A stretch of DNA of 64,000 nt from Pseudomonas guariconensis (GTDB taxonomy: Bacteria; Pseudomonadota; Gammaproteobacteria; Pseudomonadales; Pseudomonadaceae), in contig NZ_JAMYBK010000006.1 of NCBI RefSeq assembly GCF_024127895.1, positions 124,001-188,000 on the forward strand. Reading direction: 5' to 3'. The notes beneath the pieces are model-generated. The model searched no databases. It was not told the origin of the DNA and saw only the letters and a program-made list of their open reading frames with translations. The position numbers and the translations under genes were made by a program. Positions 1 to 8,579 of this stretch are shown piece after piece (position 1 is the first letter of the stretch; each line of letters begins with the position of its first letter).

Positions 1-1
1 G

Positions 2-631
2 CAGAACAGCCTGGAGCTGTTCAACCAGCAGGGCGAACGCAGCGTCAGTACCAACCACATCGCCGCGCACATGGAAATCTCGCCTGGCAACCTGTACTAC
101 CACTTCCCTAACAAGCAGGCGATCATCGCCGTGCTCTTCAGCCAGTACGAAGCGCTGGTGGACAGCTTCCTGCGGCCTCCCCAGGGGCGCACCGCGACGG
201 TCGAGGACAAGCGCTTCTACCTCAAGGCCCTGCTGGCGGCGATGTGGAACTATCGCTTCCTGCACCGCGACCTGGAGCACCTGCTCGACAGCGACCCGGA
301 ACTCGCCGCCCGTTACCGGCGTTTCTCCCAGCGTTGCCTGCAGCAGGGCCAGGCGATCTACCGGGGCTTCGTCGAGGCTGGGATCCTGGCCATGGATGCG
401 GCGCAGATCGAATCGCTGACCATCAACGCCTGGATCGTCCTGACCTCGTGGGTTCGTTTTCTCAGCACCACGCGCGAACATTCCGCGCACCTGGGTGAAG
501 AAGCCTTCAAGCGCGGCGTCTACCAGGTACTGGTGCTGGAACTGGGGTTCGTCACCGCCAGTTCGCGCGCTGCCGTGGACACGCTCTGCGAGGAGTTCCA
601 CGTACCGTTCAACCAGGCCCTGGAGCAGTGA
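2..631 (+). CDS. TetR/AcrR-family transcriptional regulator (5' truncated by window edge)
   Basis: The reading frame is open from base 2, so the annotated gene starts outside the window. The first ATG inside it (71) lies within the helix-turn-helix: the translated start NQQGERSVSTNHIAAHMEIS continues into GNLYYHFPNKQAI, the classic TetR recognition helix. The C-terminal ~140 residues are all-helical, as in TetR ligand-binding domains. The gene ends 37 nt before the sulfurtransferase start, so the two may be co-transcribed. The ligand and targets cannot be read from the sequence. Confidence 0.9.
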   Translation, partial: QNSLELFNQQGERSVSTNHIAAHMEISPGNLYYHFPNKQAIIAVLFSQYEALVDSFLRPPQGRTATVEDKRFYLKALLAAMWNYRFLHRDLEHLLDSDPELAARYRRFSQRCLQQGQAIYRGFVEAGILAMDAAQIESLTINAWIVLTSWVRFLSTTREHSAHLGEEAFKRGVYQVLVLELGFVTASSRAAVDTLCEEFHVPFNQALEQ

Positions 632-668
632 CTCCAGGGCCTTTCGTGCCATCGATCAGGAGATTGTC

Positions 669-1523
669 ATGCCCCTTGCGCAATTGATCACCCCGCAGCA
701 GTTGGCCGACCGCCTGGAGTCGCCGGGGTTGGTGATCCTCGACTGTCGTTTTGCCCTGGAGGATGTGGATTACGGCCAACGCAGCTATGCCGAGGGGCAT
801 ATCGCGGGGGCGCACTTCGCCGACCTGGAGCGGGACCTGAGCGGGCCGGTGGTCAAGGGCCGCACCGGGCGCCACCCGCTGCCGGATCCGCGACGGCTGG
901 TCGAGCGCCTGCGCGAATGGGGCATGGACAACGACAGCCAGGTGGTGCTGTACGACGATGGCCCCGGCGCGTTTGCCGCCCGCGCCTGGTGGCTGCTGGC
1001 CTGGCTGGGCAAGCGCGATGACGTTTTCATCCTCGATGGTGGCCTCAAGGCCTGGCATGCCGCCCATCTGCCGCTGAGCCTCGATCCACCGGTCAAACGC
1101 GAGGGCAGTTTCACCGGTGAGCCGGACATGAAGCTGCTGATCGACGCCGAGCGTCTGGCCAAGCGCCTGGGGCAACCGGAGTTGACCCTCATCGATGCCC
1201 GCGCGCTGCCGCGTTTTCGTGGCGATGTCGAGCCGATCGACCCGGTGGCCGGGCATATTCCGGGGGCCCAGTGCTTGGCGTTCACCGACAACCTGGGGCC
1301 GGATGGCCACTTCCTGCCGGCCGCGCAGCTCAAGCAGCGTTTCGACGAGGCACTGGCAGGGCGGGCACCGGAACAGCTAGTAGCCTATTGCGGCTCGGGG
1401 GTGACCGCTTGCCACAACCTGTTCGCCCTGGCGCTGGCGGGGTACCCGCTGGGGCGGTTGTATGCCGGGTCGTGGAGCGAGTGGATCAATGATCCACAGC
1501 ATGGCGTGGCGAAAGGGGACTGA
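669..1523 (+). CDS. sseA: 3-mercaptopyruvate / thiosulfate sulfurtransferase (two rhodanese domains)
   Basis: A 284-residue tandem rhodanese protein that transfers sulfane sulfur from mercaptopyruvate or thiosulfate to an acceptor such as cyanide or a thiol. The N-terminal inactive domain contains GHIAGAHFADLERD. The C-terminal active domain carries the loop CGSGVT with catalytic Cys241. A CGSGVT loop is typical of mercaptopyruvate sulfurtransferases, whereas thiosulfate-specific enzymes usually have CRxGVT, so the mercaptopyruvate reading is preferred. The start at 669 is chosen because AGGAG lies about 7 nt upstream and the length fits the family. The frame stays open upstream to 495, but that part overlaps the TetR gene and has no sulfurtransferase similarity. 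Confidence 0.88.
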   Translation: MPLAQLITPQQLADRLESPGLVILDCRFALEDVDYGQRSYAEGHIAGAHFADLERDLSGPVVKGRTGRHPLPDPRRLVERLREWGMDNDSQVVLYDDGPGAFAARAWWLLAWLGKRDDVFILDGGLKAWHAAHLPLSLDPPVKREGSFTGEPDMKLLIDAERLAKRLGQPELTLIDARALPRFRGDVEPIDPVAGHIPGAQCLAFTDNLGPDGHFLPAAQLKQRFDEALAGRAPEQLVAYCGSGVTACHNLFALALAGYPLGRLYAGSWSEWINDPQHGVAKGD

Positions 1524-1590
1524 GCTTTCGAGGTCTTCGTCATCTGTGAAAGCAGGTAGTTCTGGCAGGCAGTGGGGTGTCAGGGCTGTT

Positions 1591-2583
1591 CTAGGCGCCC
1601 TCCGCCAACCACTGCGCAATCCTCCGCTCCAGGTAATACCCCGGATTGCGCAGGCTGCCATCGACGAACCCCACATGCCCGCCTCGCTCATGTAGCTCCA
1701 GATGCGTCTGTGCCGCCAACTCGCTGGCTGCGGGCAGGCTGTGGCCGGACACGAACGGGTCGTCGGTGGAGTGGATGATCAGTGTCGGCGTCCGGTTCTC
1801 GCCTAGGTAGTAGCGGCTCGACGAGCGCCGGTAGTAGTCATGGGCATCGCTGAAACCATTCAACGGTGCGGTGACCTTGCCGTCGAAATCCCAGAACGTG
1901 CGCAGGTTGCGTAACGGCCCCAGGCGCTCGAGCGCCGCCAACCCTTCGTGATGGCCGCTCTCGCGAAAGTGCCGCTGCTTCTGCTGCACATAGGCAAGCA
2001 TCTCGCGCATGAAATGCGCCTGGTAGACCTTGGAAAAACCCTGGCCGATGCGATCGGCGCACTGATCCAGGCGAAACGGCACCGACACCGCCACCGCGGC
2101 CTCCAGCTGGCTGGCCGTACCGCTCTCGCCCAGGTACTTGAGCAGCACATTGCCGCCCAGCGAATAACCGACCGCATACAGCGGCGCCAGCGGGCGCTGG
2201 GCGCGCAGGTGGAGAATGGTCTCGGCCAGGTCTTCGCTGGCGCCGGAGTGGTAGCTGCGCGGCAGCAGGTTCGGCTCGCCGGAGCAACCGCGCCAGTTGA
2301 CGGCGACGCTGGCCCAGCCACGGGCCTGCAGCGCCTGCTGCAGGCCTTTGACGTAGGGGGAGGCGGACGAGCCAGTCAGGCCGTGCAGCACCAGCACCAG
2401 CGGGGCGGCGGGCTGGTGTGGGCCATGCCAGTCCAGGTCGAGGAAGTCGCCATCGGCCAGCCACAGGCGCTCGCGGGTGCGCTGCAGGTCGGGGAGCTTG
2501 CGCCACAGCGGCCCCCACAGGGTCTGCAGGTGGGGGTTGGACAGGCCGGTGGCCGGACGGAAAGTGGCGTTGAGGCTAGGCAT
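1591..2583 (-). CDS. YheT-family alpha/beta hydrolase
   Basis: A 330-residue cytoplasmic alpha/beta hydrolase of the YheT/ABHD1-3 type. The oxyanion region LVLHGLTGSS is at about residues 64-73, the nucleophile elbow GYSLGG places the catalytic serine at Ser141, and the C-terminal IIHSTDDPF and GGHVGFVDG supply the Asp and His of the triad. Substrate is unknown for the bacterial family. It follows rsmD on the same strand with a ~90-nt gap and converges with the sulfurtransferase gene. Confidence 0.85.
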   Translation of the reverse strand: MPSLNATFRPATGLSNPHLQTLWGPLWRKLPDLQRTRERLWLADGDFLDLDWHGPHQPAAPLVLVLHGLTGSSASPYVKGLQQALQARGWASVAVNWRGCSGEPNLLPRSYHSGASEDLAETILHLRAQRPLAPLYAVGYSLGGNVLLKYLGESGTASQLEAAVAVSVPFRLDQCADRIGQGFSKVYQAHFMREMLAYVQQKQRHFRESGHHEGLAALERLGPLRNLRTFWDFDGKVTAPLNGFSDAHDYYRRSSSRYYLGENRTPTLIIHSTDDPFVSGHSLPAASELAAQTHLELHERGGHVGFVDGSLRNPGYYLERRIAQWLAEGA

Positions 2584-2675
2584 GCTGGGTGACCCCTGTT
2601 GTGCCTGCCTAGCTTGACATGAATCGTCGCCACTGTACCTGCGCTATTGGTCGCAGCCGTGCCTGCCGCTGGACG

Positions 2676-3278
2676 TCAGCCGCGCTGCCAGAGCGCGTAG
2701 TGCACCTGGCCGGTCTTCTTTTCCCGGTGCAGGCGCCAGTTGCCAGGCATCGGCAGGGTAGAGGGCGCAGCTTCGCTCTCGGTGTAGATCCAGGCCTGTT
2801 CACGCAGCCACTGGCCGTCTTCGAGCAGGTTGCAGGTGTTGGCCAGCAAGTCCTGATGGAAAGGCGGGTCGAGGAATACCACGTCGAACCGCTGCTTGGC
2901 CGGCCCTTGCAGGTAGCGCAGCGCGTCGGTCTGCAGGATCTGGCCGCGGGGGCAGCGCAAGACCTCCAGGTTGTGCTTGAGGTTGGCGATCGCTGCCGGG
3001 TTGCTGTCCAGGGCCACAGCGTCCTCGGCTCCACGCGACAGGGCCTCCAGGACCAGCGCCCCGCTGCCGGTGAAGGCATCCAGCACCTGGGCGCCCTCGA
3101 TATACGGTGCCAGCCAGTTGAACAGGGTTTCGCGGACCCGGTCGGGGGTCGGGCGCAGGCCGTCTCCTTCGGGTACCGTCAGGCGGCGGCTGCGCCACTC
3201 GCCGGCGATGATGCGCAGGTGGCCCGGGCCCTTGCTGGGCCCTTGGCCCGGGTGGGCGGGTCTGGATGGCTTGGCCAT
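2676..3278 (-). CDS. rsmD: 16S rRNA (guanine(966)-N2)-methyltransferase RsmD
   Basis: A 200-residue SAM-dependent methyltransferase that modifies G966 of 16S rRNA. SAM motif I DAFTGSGAL is at 67-75 and the catalytic DPPF of N-methyltransferases at 137-140; LRIIAGEWRSRRL at 21-33 is the characteristic RsmD start of the core. The start codon overlaps the stop of the upstream M16 peptidase gene (TAATG), so translation is probably coupled. The first ~20 residues are a basic, proline-rich extension. Confidence 0.93.
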   Translation of the reverse strand: MAKPSRPAHPGQGPSKGPGHLRIIAGEWRSRRLTVPEGDGLRPTPDRVRETLFNWLAPYIEGAQVLDAFTGSGALVLEALSRGAEDAVALDSNPAAIANLKHNLEVLRCPRGQILQTDALRYLQGPAKQRFDVVFLDPPFHQDLLANTCNLLEDGQWLREQAWIYTESEAAPSTLPMPGNWRLHREKKTGQVHYALWQRG

Positions 3279-4774
3279 TAGTGCTCCGGTACGCCGAGCG
3301 GTTGCTCGGCGGGTTTGTCAGTGAGCGGTGGCAGCGGTTTCTGCGGCACCTTCGGGCCGGCCGTGACGATCACCAGCTTGTCTGCCGACAGGTGCTTGTT
3401 CATGGCCGCCTTGACCTGCTCGACAGTCAGGTCCTGGGATTGCTGCATGAAGTCCTCGAGCCAGGTCAGCGGCAGGTTGTAGAAGCCTATCGCCCCCAGT
3501 TGACCGACGATACTGGCGTTGCTGGCATTGGACAGCGGGAAGCTGCCGGCCAGTTCGCGCTTGGCGTCGTCCAGCTCTTGCTGGGTCGGGCCATGTTCCA
3601 GGTAGTCGGCGAGGATATCCTGGACCAGCTTGAGGGTGCCTTCGCTCAATTCGGCGCGGGTCTGCAGGTTGATCATGAATGGCCCGCGCACCTGCATCGG
3701 GCTGAACACCGAATAGACGCCATAGGTCAGGCCACGTTTCTCGCGGACCTCGCTCATCAGGCGGGTGCCGAAGGCGCCGCCGCCAAGGATCTGGTTGCCC
3801 AAGGAGAGGGCGGCCCAGTCCGGGTTCTGGCGGTCGATGCCGAGCTCGGCCAGCATCAAGTGGGTCTGCTTGGAGGGGAAGTCGATGTGGGTCAGGCCCG
3901 CCTTGGGCTCGACAGGCTCGGCCGGCTTGGGCAGGGCCGGGCCCTTGGGCAGGGCAGTGGAAACCTGGGCGGCGATGGCCTCTGCTTCGTCGCGGCTGAG
4001 GTCGCCGACCAGGGCGATCACCGCGTTGCCGGCCGCATAGGCCTTGGCGTGGAAGGCGCGCAACTGCTCCAGGGTGATTCCGGGGATGCTCTCGGCGGTG
4101 CCGTCGCTCGGATGGGCGTAGGGATGATCGCCGTACAGCTTGGCGAACAGCGCCTTGCCGGCGATCTTGCCGGGGTTCTGCTTCTCGTACTCGAAGCCTG
4201 CCAGCAGTTGGTTCTTGATGCGCGTGAGGGCATCGTCCGGGAAGGTCGGTTTGCCCACCACCTCGGCGAACAGCTTCAGCGCCGGCTCGCGCTTGTCGGC
4301 GGCACTTAGGCTGCGCAGGGTGGCCACCGCCATGTCGCGGTAGGCGCCGTTGCCGAAGTCCGCCCCCAGGCCTTCGAAGCCTTCGGCGATGGCGGTCACG
4401 TCCTTGCCGGCCACGCCTTCGTTGAGCATGGCGTTGGTCAGGGTGGCCAGGCCTGGCGTGTCGCCGTCCTGGCTGCTGCCGGCGGCGAAGGTCACGCGCA
4501 GGTCGAACATCGGCAGCTCGCGGGCTTCGACGAACAGCACGCGGGCGCCTTCGGCGGTATTCCAGCTCTGGATGTTCAGCTGGCGCCGGCTGGGCGCCTT
4601 GCCGTCCAGCTCGGCCAGGGACTGCAGGGTGTTGGCCGGACGGGCGGCGGTGCTGTCGGCCTGTGCCACGTTGTCCGACTGGGCTGGGCGGGCCAAGGCC
4701 ATGGCCAGGGCCACCACCAGCACGATGATGCCGAGGCCGAACAGGGTGTAGCGAGTTGCGCTGCGGTCACTCAT
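3278..4774 (-). CDS. M16-family peptidase homologue lacking the zinc site (partner subunit)
   Basis: A 498-residue protein with an N-terminal membrane anchor or signal segment (YTLFGLGIIVLVVALAMALA) followed by two M16 domains. The place where the active subunit has HxxEH reads LTNAMLNEGV here, so the metal site is lost; the C-terminal GGAFGTRLMSEVREKRGLTY is the conserved R/Y substrate-binding region of inactive M16 halves. It overlaps the 3' end of the active gene by 8 nt. This fits M16 peptidases formed from separate catalytic and non-catalytic chains. The start at 4774 (MSDRSATRY) is preferred over 4804 because GAGGAG lies about 8 nt upstream. Confidence 0.86.
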   Translation of the reverse strand: MSDRSATRYTLFGLGIIVLVVALAMALARPAQSDNVAQADSTAARPANTLQSLAELDGKAPSRRQLNIQSWNTAEGARVLFVEARELPMFDLRVTFAAGSSQDGDTPGLATLTNAMLNEGVAGKDVTAIAEGFEGLGADFGNGAYRDMAVATLRSLSAADKREPALKLFAEVVGKPTFPDDALTRIKNQLLAGFEYEKQNPGKIAGKALFAKLYGDHPYAHPSDGTAESIPGITLEQLRAFHAKAYAAGNAVIALVGDLSRDEAEAIAAQVSTALPKGPALPKPAEPVEPKAGLTHIDFPSKQTHLMLAELGIDRQNPDWAALSLGNQILGGGAFGTRLMSEVREKRGLTYGVYSVFSPMQVRGPFMINLQTRAELSEGTLKLVQDILADYLEHGPTQQELDDAKRELAGSFPLSNASNASIVGQLGAIGFYNLPLTWLEDFMQQSQDLTVEQVKAAMNKHLSADKLVIVTAGPKVPQKPLPPLTDKPAEQPLGVPEH

Positions 4775-6122
4775 GGGCGGACTCCTCGGGCAGTACATGG
4801 GCAACGCTCAGGCGTTCGCGGGTGAAGTAGGTGCGGGCGGCGTCCTGGATGTCCTGCGGGGTCACGCGCTTGAGCTCGTCGAGTTCGCTGTCGATCAGCT
4901 TCCAGGACAGGCCCACGGTTTCCAGTTGGCCGATGGTGGTGGCCTGGCTGCTGATGGAGTCACGGTCGTAGACCAGGCCGGCGATCACCTGGGCGCGCAC
5001 GCGCTCGAGCTCCTCGGCGCTGGGCGGCGTGGTCTTGAGTTCGTCGAGCAATTGCCAGATGCCTTTCTCGACGTCGGCGAGGGTCTTTTGCTTCTGTACG
5101 TTCGGAGTGGCCGAGACCAGGAACAGGCTGTCGCCACGGGTGAAGGCGTTGTAGCTGGACGAGGCGCCGGCCACCAGCTCCTGGCCGCGCTCCAGGCGGG
5201 CTGGCATGCGGGCGCTGTAGCCGCCGTCGAGCAGGGCGGAGATCAGGCGCAGGGCATGGACGCTGCGTGGGTCCTTGGCGGTGGCCAGGCCTGGTACGTT
5301 GAAGCCGTAGATCAGGCTTGGCAACTGGGTGCGCACATGCAGGGTCAGCTGGCGCAGGCCGGGTTCGGCCAGCTCCAGCGGCAGCTTGGCCGGCGGCACG
5401 GCGCGCTTGGGAATGGCGCCGAAATACTTGTTGGCGAGGCCCTTGACCTCGTCGACGCTGACATCGCCGACCACCACCAGGGTGGCGTTGTTCGGCGCGT
5501 ACCAGGATTCGTACCAGTGGCGCAGTTCCTCGACCTTCATGCGCTCGAGGTCGGCCATCCAGCCGATGGTCGGGGTATGGTAGCCGCTGGCCGGGTAGGC
5601 CATGGCGCGGAACAGCTCGAAGGCCTTGGCATTGGGCTGGTCGTCGGTGCGCAGGCGGCGCTCTTCCTTGATCACCTCGATCTCGCGGCTGAACTCGTCG
5701 GCCGGCAGGCGCAGGCTGGCCAGGCGGTCGGCCTCCAGCTCCAGGGCCACCGGCAGGCGGTCGCGGGCGAGGACCTGGTAGTAGGCGGTGTAGTCGTCGC
5801 TGGTGAAGGCGTTCTCTTGCGCGCCGAGGTCGCGCAGGATGCGCGAGGCCTCGCCAGGGCCGACCTTGGCGCTGCCCTTGAACATCATGTGCTCCAGGGC
5901 GTGGGACAACCCGGTCTGGCCCGGGGTCTCGTAGCTGGAGCCGACCTTGTACCAGATCTGCGAAACCACCACCGGGGCGCGATGGTCTTCGCGCACGACC
6001 ACCTTCAGGCCGTTGTCGAGGATGAACTCGTGGGTGGGCTGCGGATCGGCGGCGAGGGCCGCGAGCGGCAGGCAGAGCGCGCTGAGCAACAGACCAGCGG
6101 CGCGGCGGGCTAGAGCATTCAT
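4767..6122 (-). CDS. M16 zinc metallopeptidase, catalytic subunit (periplasmic)
   Basis: A 451-residue pitrilysin/insulinase-family peptidase. Residues 1-25 form a signal peptide ending ALAADP. The inverted zinc motif HALEH gives His74, Glu77 and His78, and the third ligand is in IEVIKEERR (Glu153 or 154). It is translated just before the inactive M16 partner in an overlapping arrangement, so the two probably assemble as a heterodimer in the periplasm. It is divergent from ftsY across a ~230-nt gap. The physiological substrate is unknown. Confidence 0.9.
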   Translation of the reverse strand: MNALARRAAGLLLSALCLPLAALAADPQPTHEFILDNGLKVVVREDHRAPVVVSQIWYKVGSSYETPGQTGLSHALEHMMFKGSAKVGPGEASRILRDLGAQENAFTSDDYTAYYQVLARDRLPVALELEADRLASLRLPADEFSREIEVIKEERRLRTDDQPNAKAFELFRAMAYPASGYHTPTIGWMADLERMKVEELRHWYESWYAPNNATLVVVGDVSVDEVKGLANKYFGAIPKRAVPPAKLPLELAEPGLRQLTLHVRTQLPSLIYGFNVPGLATAKDPRSVHALRLISALLDGGYSARMPARLERGQELVAGASSSYNAFTRGDSLFLVSATPNVQKQKTLADVEKGIWQLLDELKTTPPSAEELERVRAQVIAGLVYDRDSISSQATTIGQLETVGLSWKLIDSELDELKRVTPQDIQDAARTYFTRERLSVAHVLPEESAHE

Positions 6123-6354
6123 ACGTTGGTTAACCTGTACGGCGGCCCGCTTGGCTTAGCGTCGGCGGGCCAGGAGGTGCTAGGATACTGATCCGGTTGC
6201 CTGGCGACCATGCCTGTCGCCGTTCTGGCCCACAGGCCACTTCGACAAAACGTTGCGCATGAACCAGCCGGATCCAAGAGAGTCTGTTCTGCGTTACCAA
6301 GAATTTCCGATGCGCCGTTGATGGCCCATCGCTACCCTGAGATAGCCGTCTTCC

Positions 6355-7911
6355 ATGTTTGGTTCCAACGACGACAAAAAAGCGCCGGCCGAGGCTGGCG
6401 AGAAGAAAGGCCTGTTCAGCTGGTTTCGCAAGAAGCCGCAGCAAGCTGTCGCCGAACAGCCGCAATCCCCTGAGCCTCAGGCTGCTGAGCCGGTAGCGCC
6501 GCAGGCGCCTGTCGAGCAGCCTGCTCCGGTCGCCGAGGCGCCGGTCGTGGCTCCAGCCCCAGTCGAGTCCGCACCTGCCGCCGCGCCGCAGCCCCCTGCT
6601 GGCGCGCCGGTGCTGCCTGTCGCCGAGGATCAAGCCCTGGCGGCCCCTGTGGGAGCGGGCTTGCCCGCGAACGAGGCCACGCCGTCGCCAGCGCTGGCGG
6701 GCAGCGCCTCCCAGCCTGCCAGCACCCTGACCCTGCCAGTCGCCGAGGAGCCTGTGGCCCTGGTCCCAGACCTGGAGCCCAGGACCCCCCCTGTCATTCC
6801 CGAGCGCCCGGCCCCTGAGCCGGTGCCGGCTGAGGTTCGAACCGAGCGCCCCGAACCCGTACCGGTCGCTGCGCCGGCGCCTGTCGAGCCTGTGCCCGCG
6901 CCGGACGCTGCGCCGACGCCCGTCGAGCCTGCCCCCGAGCCGGTCGCTGCTGCGCCCGCTGTCGCCGCCGAACCTTCCAAGGTCGGTTTCTTCGCCCGCC
7001 TCAAGCAGGGCCTGTCCAAGACCAGCGCCAGCATCGGCGAGGGCATGGCCAGCCTGTTCCTTGGCAAGAAGGTCATCGACGATGACCTGCTCGACGAGAT
7101 CGAGACACGCCTGCTCACCGCCGATGTCGGCGTGGAGGCCACCTCGACCATCGTCCAGAACCTGACCCAGAAAGTGGCTCGCAAGCAGCTGGCCGACGCC
7201 GATGCGCTGTACAAGTCGCTGCAGGAGGAGCTGGCCGCCCTGCTGCGCCCTGTGGAACAGCCACTGACGATCCAGTCGCAGGGCAAGCCGTACGTGATCC
7301 TCGTGGTCGGTGTGAACGGTGCGGGCAAGACCACCACCATCGGCAAGCTGGCCAAGAAACTGCAGCTCGAAGGCAAGAAGGTCATGCTGGCCGCTGGCGA
7401 CACCTTCCGCGCCGCGGCCGTGGAGCAACTGCAGGTGTGGGGCGAGCGTAACCAGATCCCGGTGATCGCCCAGCACACCGGTGCCGACTCGGCTTCGGTG
7501 ATCTTCGACGCCGTGCAGGCCGCCAAGGCCCGTGGCATCGACGTGCTGATCGCCGATACCGCCGGTCGCCTGCACACCAAGGACAACCTGATGGAAGAGC
7601 TGAAGAAAGTGCGCCGGGTCATCGGCAAGCTCGATGCCGAGGCACCCCACGAGGTCCTGCTGGTGCTGGACGCCGGCACCGGCCAGAACGCCATCAGCCA
7701 GGCCAAGTACTTCAACCAGAGCGTCGAACTGACCGGCCTTGCCCTGACCAAGCTGGACGGCACCGCCAAGGGCGGAGTGATCTTCGCCCTGGCCAAGCAG
7801 TTCGCCCTGCCGATCCGCTTCATCGGCGTCGGCGAAGGCATCGACGACCTGCGTACCTTCGAGGCCGAGCCATTCGTCAAGGCTCTGTTCGCCGAGCGGG
7901 AGCATCCATGA
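6355..7911 (+). CDS. ftsY: Signal recognition particle receptor FtsY
   Basis: A 518-residue SRP receptor GTPase that docks ribosome-SRP complexes at the inner membrane. Residues ~20-210 form an acidic, Pro/Ala/Glu-rich A domain; the N and G domains occupy ~215-518. The GTPase P-loop GVNGAGKTT is at 319-327, with DTAGR and TKLDGTAKGG further on. It overlaps ftsE by 4 nt (ATGA). An oddity is that a 33-bp REP-type repeat lies in frame inside the A domain and encodes residues 98-108 (PVGAGLPANEA). Confidence 0.97.
   Translation: MFGSNDDKKAPAEAGEKKGLFSWFRKKPQQAVAEQPQSPEPQAAEPVAPQAPVEQPAPVAEAPVVAPAPVESAPAAAPQPPAGAPVLPVAEDQALAAPVGAGLPANEATPSPALAGSASQPASTLTLPVAEEPVALVPDLEPRTPPVIPERPAPEPVPAEVRTERPEPVPVAAPAPVEPVPAPDAAPTPVEPAPEPVAAAPAVAAEPSKVGFFARLKQGLSKTSASIGEGMASLFLGKKVIDDDLLDEIETRLLTADVGVEATSTIVQNLTQKVARKQLADADALYKSLQEELAALLRPVEQPLTIQSQGKPYVILVVGVNGAGKTTTIGKLAKKLQLEGKKVMLAAGDTFRAAAVEQLQVWGERNQIPVIAQHTGADSASVIFDAVQAAKARGIDVLIADTAGRLHTKDNLMEELKKVRRVIGKLDAEAPHEVLLVLDAGTGQNAISQAKYFNQSVELTGLALTKLDGTAKGGVIFALAKQFALPIRFIGVGEGIDDLRTFEAEPFVKALFAEREHP
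6646..6678. repeat. P. putida-type REP element inside the ftsY coding sequence
   Basis: The 33 bp starting CCTGTGGGAGCGGG and ending GCGAACGAGGCC match the P. putida REP family as I remember it, apart from a few bases. Their core is shared with the second intergenic REP copy at 57.70 kb. Length 33 is an exact multiple of 3, and the element sits in frame in the low-complexity A domain of ftsY. Confidence 0.85.
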
Positions 7912-8579
7912 TCCGATTCGAACAGGTTGCCAAGCGCTACCCCAACGGCCATGTCGGCCTGCACGAACTGAGCTTCCGGGCGCGCCGGGGCGAGTTCCTG
8001 TTCGTCACCGGCCACTCCGGTGCCGGCAAGAGCACGCTGCTGCGCCTGCTGCTGGCCATGGAGCGTCCGACCAACGGCAAGCTGCTGTTGGCCGGGCAGG
8101 ACCTGGGCCAGATCAGCAACGCCCAGATCCCGTTCCTGCGTCGGCAGATCGGCGTGGTGTTCCAGAACCACCAGTTGCTGTTCGACCGCACGGTGTTCAA
8201 CAACGTCGCGTTGCCGCTGCAGATCCTAGGCCTGTCCAAGCCCGAGATCGCCAAACGGGTGGACTCGGCCCTGGAGCGAGTGGCCCTGGCCGACAAGGGC
8301 GAGCTGTTCCCGGCCGACCTGTCCACCGGCCAGCAACAGCGGGTCGGCATCGCCCGCGCCATCGTCCACCAGCCGGCCCTGCTGCTGGCCGACGAGCCGA
8401 CCGGCAACCTCGATCCGCGCCTGGCCGCGGAGATCATGGGGGTGTTCGAGGACATCAACCGCCTGGGCACCACGGTATTGATCGCCAGCCATGACCTGGC
8501 GCTGATCGCGCGCATGCGGCACCGCATGCTGACCCTGCAGCGCGGTCGACTGATCGGCGATGGGGAGGCCGGGCAATGA
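7908..8579 (+). CDS. ftsE: Cell division ATP-binding protein FtsE
   Basis: A 223-residue ABC ATPase. Walker A GHSGAGKS is at 35-42, the signature LSTGQQ at 138-143, and Walker B ends at Asp162-Glu163 (LLADEPTGNLDP). With FtsX it forms the membrane complex that activates septal peptidoglycan amidases through EnvC-type coactivators. It overlaps both ftsY and ftsX by 4 nt, giving a tightly coupled ftsYEX operon. Confidence 0.97.
   Translation: MIRFEQVAKRYPNGHVGLHELSFRARRGEFLFVTGHSGAGKSTLLRLLLAMERPTNGKLLLAGQDLGQISNAQIPFLRRQIGVVFQNHQLLFDRTVFNNVALPLQILGLSKPEIAKRVDSALERVALADKGELFPADLSTGQQQRVGIARAIVHQPALLLADEPTGNLDPRLAAEIMGVFEDINRLGTTVLIASHDLALIARMRHRMLTLQRGRLIGDGEAGQ

Noticed and set aside
495..668. 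N-terminal extension of the sulfurtransferase from 495
   Set aside because: It overlaps the TetR gene in another frame, lacks rhodanese similarity, and a good ribosome site sits before 669.
6130..7905. 591-residue antisense ORF opposite ftsY
   Set aside because: It consists of Gly/Arg/Leu low-complexity sequence produced by the Pro/Ala/Glu-rich FtsY A domain read backwards.
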